Source: Desulfuribacillus alkaliarsenatis
Lineage (GTDB): Bacteria > Bacillota > Bacilli > Desulfuribacillales > Desulfuribacillaceae
Assembly: GCF_001730225.1 (NCBI RefSeq)
Contig: NZ_MIJE01000030.1
Location: forward strand, 1 to 64,000
Length of the DNA: 64,000 nucleotides
Direction: 5' to 3'
The notes below the pieces were generated by a model. That model had not been told where the DNA came from, made no database searches, and saw nothing but the letters and a program-made list of their open reading frames with translations. Shown piece by piece: positions 42,104-49,314 of this stretch. A program made the position numbers and the translations under genes. Position 1 is the first letter of the stretch. The number at the start of each line of letters is the position of its first letter.

Positions 42104-43141
42104 GTGAAAGCATTAACTTTTGAATCCTTGTGCGTAGAAAATGAGATGCTAGCAAGACATAGCTCATATGAAATAGGGGGAAGTGCACGGTTTTATGCAA
42201 CCCCAGAAACGGTGGATGAGCTAATATGCCTGCTGGATGCTTGCAAACAAAAAGGAATTCCCTGTGAGATTTTTGGGTATGGATCTAATATATTGTTCCC
42301 AGATGAGCCGTATGCTGAAAAGATGTATATATCACTAAAACGCATGATTGACTGCAATATTGCTGCTAGTGGCGGTGAAGCGAAGCTTTTCCTAGCAGCG
42401 GGAGTACCGTTGTCGTTCTTACCGCTGATAGGAGTCCTAAGCGACTACGAAAGCATGTATTTTACACATTTGCTGCCAGGAACAATAGGTGCAGGTATAT
42501 ATATAAACGCTAAATGCTATGAATATCAAATGAGTGAGCTTCTTAACCGCATTTATTATATAGATATAGCAAAGGATAGTTCATCAATTCAATCAATAGC
42601 AGTCGAAGACTGTAGCTTTGCTTATAAAGAATCTATTTTTCAAAAAAGACCTTGGATTATTATTGGAGCAGATTTTTTAGTTCCAAATCTTACACGTGAA
42701 CGCTATTTAATTATTCAGAATCTATTACAATTGTATAAACAACCTTATACAGACATTACGTCACTTGCTAATTTCTATAAACATTTTCAAGCTATTACAG
42801 AGGATATTAGTAAGGAGCATAAAGTTGTGCTACCAAAGCGCTTTCAAGAAATAGATGAGGATCGCAGTAGCAAGCGACATTTCAGCTACCCGTCCTGTGG
42901 TTCGGTATTTAAGAATAATTACAAGTTTGGCAGACCAATGGGTGTAGTAGTTGATGAGCTTGGCCTTAAGGGCAAGGAATATGGAGGGGCTATGATATCC
43001 CCTTATCACGGCAATTTCATTATTAATCATAAACAGGCAAAAGCAGCAGACGTAATATATTTAATTAAATTTGTACAAGAACAAGTAAATAATAAACACG
43101 GCTTTATACCAGAGCCTGAGGTTATAATAATTTCTGAATAG
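42104..43141 (+). CDS. murB: MurB-like FAD-binding protein (divergent UDP-N-acetylenolpyruvoylglucosamine reductase)
   Basis: The 345-residue product follows MurB throughout: RHSSYEIGG, EIFGYGSNILFPD (FAD), LPGTIGAGIYINAKCYEYQM, FAYKESIF, YPSCGSVFKNN with the catalytic-Ser region, and HGNFIINHKQAKAADV then PEPEVIII at the end. MurB makes UDP-N-acetylmuramate for peptidoglycan with NADPH. It differs from typical MurB in having Lys where the catalytic Arg of YRDS usually stands (AYKES), an FGYGSN instead of G-G-G-S-N, and a 345-residue length with extra residues at about 215-260. It may be a second, specialised MurB. GTG at 42104 follows AGAGGTG by nine bases; 42092 is an upstream alternative. 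Confidence 0.8.
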   Translation: MKALTFESLCVENEMLARHSSYEIGGSARFYATPETVDELICLLDACKQKGIPCEIFGYGSNILFPDEPYAEKMYISLKRMIDCNIAASGGEAKLFLAAGVPLSFLPLIGVLSDYESMYFTHLLPGTIGAGIYINAKCYEYQMSELLNRIYYIDIAKDSSSIQSIAVEDCSFAYKESIFQKRPWIIIGADFLVPNLTRERYLIIQNLLQLYKQPYTDITSLANFYKHFQAITEDISKEHKVVLPKRFQEIDEDRSSKRHFSYPSCGSVFKNNYKFGRPMGVVVDELGLKGKEYGGAMISPYHGNFIINHKQAKAADVIYLIKFVQEQVNNKHGFIPEPEVIIISE

Positions 43142-43152
43142 ATATAGCTATG

Positions 43153-43188
43153 AAAAATCCCTAATTGTATTTACAAAAAGGGATTTTT
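43153..43188 (+). terminator. Terminator after murB-like gene
   Basis: AAAAATCCC and GGGATTTTT form a nine-base stem with an 18-base loop, ending in a T-run. Confidence 0.75.
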
Positions 43189-43252
43189 GTTTGTTTGTTG
43201 AATAGTTACTTAAAGCGTTTGTGTTAGGGAAGACTTTGCATGGAGGAAAATA

Positions 43253-43819
43253 ATGAGAGCTATTATCTTGAATAGTTTAGACAATGAAAATGAATATGCA
43301 CAAATACATGAGATGCTTTTAGAAGAGCTTAAGAAATCGGCAATCATAATTGACACGATGAATTTATTAGAGATTGACATTGAAGGCTGCAGAAATTGTT
43401 ACCATTGCTGGACTAAAACACCTGGTAAATGTGTAATAAACGATCAAGGTAATAGCCTAACTAGTGATATAATACAAGCAGATGCACTTGTGATATTGAC
43501 TCCAACTGATGGGGAGCAGCTATCGCCCTTGGTTATGTCTACATTACAACGGACGATTCCAAATCTAGCACCGAATATTAAAAATCAGACAAATAAATAT
43601 CCAGTTTTAATAGGAGTCGGTGTTACAAAGAAAGAGTTTAAGCAAGATGATGAAAACAAGATAGCTATTGAAGAACTGTTTGACAGAACAATTAAACGGA
43701 TTGGAATTAACTTTCACTGCAAAAGAACGGTAAGTGAAATAATCTATATTGACGAGCCGCTACCTGAACAACAGCAGCTCGTGGAAGAGGCAATTGCGAT
43801 TGCTATGAAGGATTATTAG
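43253..43819 (+). CDS. Flavodoxin-like NAD(P)H-dependent oxidoreductase with Cys cluster
   Basis: The 188-residue product resembles multimeric flavodoxin/iron-sulfur flavoprotein-type reductases. It has the first strand AIILNSLDNENE, a Cys-rich loop EGCRNCYHCWTKTPGKCVIND (Cys about 47, 50, 53 and 60; 20 or so residues), ADALVILTPTDG for the flavin-binding loop, and HCKRTVSEIIY near the C-terminus. Such enzymes bind FMN, and some also bind a 4Fe-4S cluster by the compact Cys motif. The physiological partner is unknown. It follows a terminator and precedes the bactofilin-like gene by 20 bases. Confidence 0.78.
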   Translation: MRAIILNSLDNENEYAQIHEMLLEELKKSAIIIDTMNLLEIDIEGCRNCYHCWTKTPGKCVINDQGNSLTSDIIQADALVILTPTDGEQLSPLVMSTLQRTIPNLAPNIKNQTNKYPVLIGVGVTKKEFKQDDENKIAIEELFDRTIKRIGINFHCKRTVSEIIYIDEPLPEQQQLVEEAIAIAMKDY

Positions 43820-43838
43820 TACGAATGGAGGTTTATGT

Positions 43839-45032
43839 ATGAAAAACATTAAAATTAAGCGAAGTACTATATTGCTAGTAGTTTTAGCGGTACTACTGGT
43901 GACAGCTACGGCAACCTTTGCATTTTCAGATATTCCAGACTACTTTCGCGCACATACGGATGTAGACCTAGAAAGGGCGGAATACATTAAAGGGCCAGTG
44001 TTTTATGCAGGGAATCAAGTGCGATTGGCTGGAACGATTGACGGTACAGCCTTCCTAGCTGGAACTCGAGTTGTAATTGATGGTACGGTCGATGGCTCGT
44101 TATTTGTTGCTGGTCAAGAAGTGGTTATCAATGGTGTTGTCACAGGTAATCTCTATGCCGCTGGTCAGGAAGTGCGAATCAACGGTCAAGTAATTGGTGA
44201 TGTTATCGGAGCAGGACGACGGGTGCACACATCAGAGTCGGGTGTACTTGAGCGCGATATGCTCGTAGCGGCTGAGACAATCTTTAGCTCAGGTACAATA
44301 AACAGACAAATGTTAGGCGCGGGTGTAAATGTAGTCATTAATGGAGCAGTTGGTGATGATGTAAAGCTGGCAGTAGAACAATTAGAAATTCGCAATTCAG
44401 CAAGCATTTCGGGCAATCTTTACTATACGAGCCCCTATGAGGCTCAGGTTGGACAGCAGTCCGAAATCGCTGGAGATGTGACGTGGCGTCATGTGGATGA
44501 GCGCGTAATTGAACGAAGAGACACTAGTGTTTTTGAACAGCTATTTAAAATAGGCGCAAGTATTGTGGCAGCTTTAATTGTTTGGTATGTCATATATGTG
44601 CTAAGTCCTAATTTCTGGAGAGGTGCTTCAGAGCCGCTTCGCAAAACACCATTTAAAACACTAGGTATTGGGTTGCTATTATTAATAGCGACGCCAATTA
44701 TTGCTGTAATTGCTATTACCACAGTGGTAGGAATACCAGTCGGACTTATCACACTAGCCGTCTATGGAACAAGTCTGTATTTTACCAAGATTATTTTAGC
44801 TGCTGCAATCGGCTACCTGCTTGCAGATAAGCTAGGCTGGACTGAGAAACACGGTGGAATTTGGTTAGTGCTATTAGGCTTAGTTGTTATTCTAATATTA
44901 ACGAGCATTCCGTATATCAAAATAATCACATATATTGTTATGGTGCTTGGGGGACTGGGTTCTCTACTAATGTATTTATTAAATAAAGATAACAAAGATG
45001 AGCCGACGGATGATGAACTAGCAGACTATTAA
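43839..45032 (+). CDS. Bactofilin-like (polymer-forming) membrane protein
   Basis: The 397-residue product has an N-terminal signal or anchor (MKNIKIKRSTILLVVLAVLL), then about 150 residues of right-handed beta-helix repeats (FLAGTRVVIDGTVDGSLFVAG, AGQEVVINGVVTGNLYAAGQE: units of about 18 residues) like polymer-forming bactofilins. Three or four membrane helices follow (about 232-395), and an acidic tail (DEPTDDELADY). The family is usually annotated as polymer-forming cytoskeletal; here the domain is followed by helices and may lie outside the cell. RBS TGGAGG precedes the ATG. Confidence 0.8.
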   Translation: MKNIKIKRSTILLVVLAVLLVTATATFAFSDIPDYFRAHTDVDLERAEYIKGPVFYAGNQVRLAGTIDGTAFLAGTRVVIDGTVDGSLFVAGQEVVINGVVTGNLYAAGQEVRINGQVIGDVIGAGRRVHTSESGVLERDMLVAAETIFSSGTINRQMLGAGVNVVINGAVGDDVKLAVEQLEIRNSASISGNLYYTSPYEAQVGQQSEIAGDVTWRHVDERVIERRDTSVFEQLFKIGASIVAALIVWYVIYVLSPNFWRGASEPLRKTPFKTLGIGLLLLIATPIIAVIAITTVVGIPVGLITLAVYGTSLYFTKIILAAAIGYLLADKLGWTEKHGGIWLVLLGLVVILILTSIPYIKIITYIVMVLGGLGSLLMYLLNKDNKDEPTDDELADY

Positions 45033-45055
45033 GTTAATCAAGTAGGAGAATTAAT

Positions 45056-45721
45056 GTGCTCAGATGCAGAGGGAATACTATTAAACTAATCATAATAATT
45101 ATAAGCGCTTTAACTTTACTTGGAGTGGTTGCTTTGCACCTGCTAATCCAATCTGCAATCGTAGATGAAAGCGATATAGAGACATCCTACGTAGTAATAC
45201 TAGGGGCGGGACTTCGAGAAAATCAACCCTCATTGTCCCTGCGCTATCGCTTACAATCAGGACTTAAATATCTAGAGCAGTATCCTGATAGCAAGGTGAT
45301 AGTTACAGGTGGATTGGGAGCAGGTGAAGCTTATACAGAAGCGGAAATAATGAAAAAATTCTTGGTCGAGCGCGGCATAGACAAACAGCGCATAATAAAA
45401 GAAGAGCAGGCAACGAACACATTTGAAAATCTGCTATTTAGCAAAGAAATAATATTAGAAGCACAGACGTTAGAAGAGAAAACATTAGATGATAAAACAT
45501 TAGAAGAACAGACATTGGAAGAGCAATTGGATGGAGAAGCTATTAAACTTATGATAGTAACAAGTGATTTTCATTTGTATAGGGCAAAGCTGATAGCAAA
45601 ACGACTCGGTTTTGAGCCTTACGGAATACCTGCTAAAACACCCCAAGTTGCAACTGTTCGTCTCATGGTTAGGGAATATTTTGCAATAATAAAAACCTAT
45701 ATATTTGATCGTATAGTTTAA
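45056..45721 (+). CDS. YdcF-family (DUF218) protein
   Basis: The 221-residue product has a membrane helix (about 7-30) and the DUF218/SanA-ElyC domain: VVILGAGLRENQPS, SLRYRLQSGLKYLE, VIVTGGLGAGE, and LMIVTSDFHLYRAKLIAKRLG with YGIPA after it. ElyC/SanA relatives act in envelope polysaccharide homeostasis. An unusual insert of four 15-bp repeats (TLEEK-TLDDK-TLEEQ-TLEEQ) interrupts the domain at about residues 138-157. GTG at 45056 lies seven bases after AGGAG. Confidence 0.85.
   Translation: MLRCRGNTIKLIIIIISALTLLGVVALHLLIQSAIVDESDIETSYVVILGAGLRENQPSLSLRYRLQSGLKYLEQYPDSKVIVTGGLGAGEAYTEAEIMKKFLVERGIDKQRIIKEEQATNTFENLLFSKEIILEAQTLEEKTLDDKTLEEQTLEEQLDGEAIKLMIVTSDFHLYRAKLIAKRLGFEPYGIPAKTPQVATVRLMVREYFAIIKTYIFDRIV
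45467..45526 (+). repeat. Four 15-bp tandem repeats inside the YdcF gene
   Basis: Copies at 45467, 45482, 45497 and 45512 follow the pattern AC(A/G)TT(A/G)GA(A/T)GA..A(A/G) and encode TLEEK, TLDDK, TLEEQ and TLEEQ. They are in frame and form a charged insert that YdcF proteins usually lack. Confidence 0.8.
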
Positions 45722-45739
45722 TTGTGAGGAGGTACTACC

Positions 45740-46714
45740 ATTAAAACGATTAATCAATTTAACCCTGGGGATAGTATAATTGGCTTTTTTCTAGTAAAAA
45801 GCCACGCTATAAAGAGTACAAATAATAATACTAGATACCTAGATTTAGTTTTAGGAGATAAAACAGGTGAAATCAACGCCAAAGTCTGGGAAATTACAGC
45901 AGAAATAGAGCAGTTTTTTGAAAAGGATGAACCTATTCTTGTAAAAGTAAAGGGACTTATAACGGAGTGGCAGGGTAAGCTTCAGTTTAAGGTTGAGAAA
46001 ATCAGGCCAGTACTTCCACAAGACCAAATCGATATAGCGGATTACGTACAAACAGCTCCCTACGAGCCCGCATTTATGTATAAAAAAATTATGCAGTATG
46101 TAGCTGCCATGGGTGATTCTGAGCTGGAGGCCTTAGTGAGTAAAATATTAGAAGAGTCTAAGGAAAAGCTATTATACTATCCTGCCGCACAGAAAAATCA
46201 TCACTCAATACGTGGGGGACTCTTGTATCACATTATGACAATGCTGCGCACCGGTGAAAGTCTATCGCAAATATACAGTAATATTAATAGGGATTTACTA
46301 TACGCTGGGATTATCCTGCATGATATGTCAAAGCTTGAAGAAATGGATGCAAACAAACTTGGTATTGTCTCCGATTATACAGTTGAGGGGCATTTGCTTG
46401 GACATATAGTACAAGGTATTAAGAGGGTAGATAGAGTTGCTGATGAGTTAGGGGTTTGTCAGGAGAAATCCTTATTAATACAGCATATGATACTAGCGCA
46501 CCACAACGTCCCTGAATTTGGCAGCCCGAAACCGCCTATGATTCCAGAAGCAGAGCTGCTACACTATATTGATATGATTGATAGTCGTATGTACGATATG
46601 GATAAGGCGTTGAGCAGTACAGAAGAGGGCGCTTTATCGGAGCGGGTTTGGTCTTTAGGCAATCGTCGAGTATATAAGCCTATGAATAAACCTGAAAAAC
46701 CAGAGGCTACTTAA
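45740..46714 (+). CDS. yhaM: 3'-5' exoribonuclease YhaM-like, apparent ATT start
   Basis: The 324-residue product has an N-terminal OB-fold (GFFLVKSHAIKS, LVLGDKTGEINAKVWE, KVKGLITEWQGKLQF) and an HD domain (HHSIRGGLLYHIMTMLRTG, IILHDMSKLEEM, GHLLGHIVQGI, HMILAHHNVPEFG). B. subtilis YhaM has the same layout and about 314 residues. No ATG, GTG or TTG exists in frame between the upstream stop (45725-45727) and the OB-fold; the first is ATG at 46076, inside the protein. The ATT at 45740, with GAGGAGGT seven bases before it, is the natural N-terminus (ATT-AAA-ACG-ATT, i.e. M/I-K-T-I). Rare ATT starts are known for infC and pcnB in E. coli. Confidence 0.85.
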   Translation: MKTINQFNPGDSIIGFFLVKSHAIKSTNNNTRYLDLVLGDKTGEINAKVWEITAEIEQFFEKDEPILVKVKGLITEWQGKLQFKVEKIRPVLPQDQIDIADYVQTAPYEPAFMYKKIMQYVAAMGDSELEALVSKILEESKEKLLYYPAAQKNHHSIRGGLLYHIMTMLRTGESLSQIYSNINRDLLYAGIILHDMSKLEEMDANKLGIVSDYTVEGHLLGHIVQGIKRVDRVADELGVCQEKSLLIQHMILAHHNVPEFGSPKPPMIPEAELLHYIDMIDSRMYDMDKALSSTEEGALSERVWSLGNRRVYKPMNKPEKPEAT

Positions 46715-46741
46715 GAATTACTATCTATTAGGGGAGAAATT

Positions 46742-47539
46742 ATGAAACTTAGGGGATTAAACCGTGGGCTCAGTCATAAATATGATAATCCACTACATTA
46801 CTATTTGACACTTGATGAACAGAAGCATCCTATTAACGAGCTGATAGGTGAATCTATCAGCATTACCTTTGAAAATAAAATTCAATGTATACACTGTGGT
46901 CGGATTATTAAGAAAACCTTTAATAACGGATCATGTTATCCATGCTTTAAAAGCTTACCAGAAAATGATTTATGTATAGTGAAGCCAAATCTTTGTCATT
47001 ACCATCAGGGTACGTGTAGGGATAACGAGTTTGCTGAAAGTCATTGTATGACTCCACATTATGTTTATCTAGCGGTCAGTAGTGATGTTAAAGTCGGCCT
47101 TACCCGTGCTACGAATACCTTGAAGCGCTGGGGGGATCAAGGCGCAGTGCAGGCAGTACCAATTGCTAAGCTGCCTACAAGAAAGGACGCTGGAGATTTA
47201 GAGCTTTTGTTGACAAAGCATTACCCAGACAAGACTAACTGGCGCAAAATGCTGAAGGGTGAAATTACGGACATGAAGCTTGAGGACGCTCGCCAACAGG
47301 CCGTAACTAATATACCTGAGGAATATAGCCCTTATGTATTACGGGAGGAGCAATTGATAGAATTCCAATATCCAATGCAACAGTCAGCAAGCAAACTCAC
47401 ATCCTATAACTTAGACAAGCAAGCACAGATAGAAGACAAGTTAGTAGGTATTAAGGGTCAGTATTTTATCTTTGCCTCAGGAATAATGAACATGAAAAAG
47501 TTTGCAGGGTATCATATAGAACTTGATACTAAAAAATAG
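46742..47539 (+). CDS. DUF2797 zinc-finger-like protein
   Basis: The 265-residue product matches the DUF2797 family. A Cys cluster (IQCIHCGRIIKKTFNNGSCY, then CFKSL, CIVKPNLCHYHQGTCRD and HC) in the first 115 residues suggests one or two zinc sites. The middle segment HYVYLAVSSDVKVGLTRAT followed by RWGDQGA resembles a GIY-YIG-type domain, and PTRKDAGDLELLL is typical of the family. Function is unknown; the GIY-YIG-like part hints at nucleic-acid cutting or binding. RBS TAGGGGAG is six bases before the ATG. It follows yhaM at 27 bases. Confidence 0.82.
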   Translation: MKLRGLNRGLSHKYDNPLHYYLTLDEQKHPINELIGESISITFENKIQCIHCGRIIKKTFNNGSCYPCFKSLPENDLCIVKPNLCHYHQGTCRDNEFAESHCMTPHYVYLAVSSDVKVGLTRATNTLKRWGDQGAVQAVPIAKLPTRKDAGDLELLLTKHYPDKTNWRKMLKGEITDMKLEDARQQAVTNIPEEYSPYVLREEQLIEFQYPMQQSASKLTSYNLDKQAQIEDKLVGIKGQYFIFASGIMNMKKFAGYHIELDTKK

Positions 47540-47557
47540 AGAGGTATGGAGATGTAT

Positions 47558-48028
47558 TTAACGAAATAATAGGTATATTGTCAGGAAAAGTGTTAATGTA
47601 GCGCTACCAATAAAATATGGAAGAAAGCGTGCTTTGATATTTTGGAAATAAAAGATTAATAGAAGCAACAAATAAATAATAACCGATGTAAATATTAAAC
47701 CTAACCAGACACTAATAAAGCTGGTTGGATAGCCGACTAATTGGCTACTTGCCGTAGCGATGGAAGATAGGCTTTTGCTTGACAGTGGCAATAAAAAGAC
47801 GGATATGCTTGTTAGAAAAATAGCGATTAATGGTGCAAGGTTTCCATAACGATAGAGATGTATTTCTAAACCCCTTATATCTTGGTAGATTAAGAGGGAA
47901 ACAGATTGGTTTACGAATGCCTGAAATGCTACTGAAAACAGGTAGAACAGAATAAAACTTAGTATGCAAGCTAAGGCACTAATAATTGCAATAAGAAAAA
48001 TGTTATTTTTTTTTGAAGTGTTATTCAT
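47558..48028 (-). CDS. Four-helix membrane protein of unknown function
   Basis: The 156-residue product has four hydrophobic segments at about 12-34, 60-82, 95-120 and 134-153, with short loops. No family is recognised. RBS TAGGAGAA precedes the ATG by about six bases. It converges with the DUF2797 gene, overlaps no other gene and is followed by no clear terminator. Confidence 0.65.
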   Translation of the reverse strand: MNNTSKKNNIFLIAIISALACILSFILFYLFSVAFQAFVNQSVSLLIYQDIRGLEIHLYRYGNLAPLIAIFLTSISVFLLPLSSKSLSSIATASSQLVGYPTSFISVWLGLIFTSVIIYLLLLLIFYFQNIKARFLPYFIGSATLTLFLTIYLLFR

Positions 48029-48063
48029 ATAGCAATTCTCCTAATGTCTTATATCGAAAAACA

Positions 48064-48124
48064 AGAAGCTATTGGTAGTACAAGTTAGGTGGATATGCCA
48101 CCACATACCAATCCAATAGCTTCT
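48064..48124 (-). terminator. Terminator after the rhodanese lipoprotein gene
   Basis: A 12-base perfect stem, AGAAGCTATTGG with CCAATAGCTTCT, encloses a second pairing (GGTGG/CCACC). Read from the minus strand the stem is followed by TGTTTTTCG. It lies between two minus-strand genes. Confidence 0.8.
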
Positions 48125-48168
48125 AACACATTCCGATTGCTTCTAGCTTATTTGTGAAAGTGATTAAA

Positions 48169-49116
48169 TTATTCGAGTGGCAGTGATTCATTTCCTGCCC
48201 ATTCATAAATAGAGGCATCATAATTTTTTACATTTTCATAACCAGCCATTTTTAAAACCATAGTCATATGTGCGGAGCGGATGCCTGCCGTACAATAGGT
48301 CACGATTTGGTCACTGGTAGAAATGTTGTTATTTGACATTAGAGTTTGTATTTCTGGAATTGACTTTATAGTGCCATCATTGTTTAGGAATTCCTTGAAC
48401 GGGATGTTTATTGCATTTGGAATATGACCACCCCTGGCTTCGCCAAAGTCAGTAGCCCCTTCGTATTCTTTAGGATTACGGGTGTCGATAATAACTGCTG
48501 TTTCAAGGTTTTCATATAACCAATCTGTTGTAGCAAATGTATCATAGTTTAAATCAGAAACTTCAATATCAGATACGATTGCCACAGAAGCAGCTTTACT
48601 TACTTCTCCATTCTCGCTTACCCATGCTGGCCAGCCACCATCTAGTATTCTACTATTTTCAACTCCGGCCATACGGAGCATCCAGAGAATTCGTCCGTCT
48701 TCACCCCAACCATTTGGGTCTGCATAAATAATAATTTTTTGCTCGTTGTTAACACCTATTGAACTTAAGTGCTCAGACAAGCTGTTAGCATCTAAGAGTG
48801 TGCCCCAGTTTTCATCTCCAGGGCCACCTTCCATGGTGGAGAATTGCTGCCAACGAACTGGGATAGAACCAGGGATATGACCGTTCTCATATGGGTCATC
48901 GCCTCTAGCATCAATTATAAGTAGGTTTTGATCAAGATTTTCCATTAACCAAGCAACATTCACTAAGTAATCAGTAGCAACAGCAGTTGACTCATTCGGT
49001 GTTCCTGAACCGTTATCTGATTGTGATTCTTGTGCTGGTGTGTCGCTGCTTCCGCAGGCCACCAATGCTAATGAGAAAACTAGCAGACAAAGTAGTAAAA
49101 GACCTTTTCTTAACAT
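48169..49116 (-). CDS. Two-domain rhodanese (thiosulfate sulfurtransferase) lipoprotein
   Basis: The 315-residue product has a lipoprotein signal with lipobox LVAC (Cys about 21) and two rhodanese domains. The first has IIDARGDDPYENGHIPGSI but no Cys in its loop (IIYADPNGWGEDGRI), so it is structural. The second has VIIDTRNPKEYEGATDFG and the active loop IVTYCTAGIRS with the reactive Cys. Such enzymes move sulfane sulfur from thiosulfate or 3-mercaptopyruvate to cyanide or thiols; here they would work outside the membrane. ATG at 49116 follows AAGGGGAG; the frame is open further upstream. It fits an organism that handles reduced sulfur. Confidence 0.9.
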   Translation of the reverse strand: MLRKGLLLLCLLVFSLALVACGSSDTPAQESQSDNGSGTPNESTAVATDYLVNVAWLMENLDQNLLIIDARGDDPYENGHIPGSIPVRWQQFSTMEGGPGDENWGTLLDANSLSEHLSSIGVNNEQKIIIYADPNGWGEDGRILWMLRMAGVENSRILDGGWPAWVSENGEVSKAASVAIVSDIEVSDLNYDTFATTDWLYENLETAVIIDTRNPKEYEGATDFGEARGGHIPNAINIPFKEFLNNDGTIKSIPEIQTLMSNNNISTSDQIVTYCTAGIRSAHMTMVLKMAGYENVKNYDASIYEWAGNESLPLE

Positions 49117-49239
49117 GTGTAACTCCCCTTTATATGTCTTTGTAGTTAGTATAACAACAAGATTATAAATCAACAAAACTTATGGGTCAAATAAGGAATT
49201 CTTATAAAAATCTGAAGGGCTGTTTAGCACATTTAATTT

Positions 49240-49268
49240 TTGACCTGTAAATGATATACTCTTTATAC
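49240..49268 (+). promoter_or_regulatory. Probable addB promoter
   Basis: TTGACC (49240-49245), a 17-base spacer and TTATAC (49263-49268) precede addB by 47 bases. Both hexamers differ from consensus at one or two positions. Confidence 0.5.
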
Positions 49269-49314
49269 AAGAACGTCTGTTTGAAAATGTTAATGTAGAT
49301 TCAGGAGGATTTCG

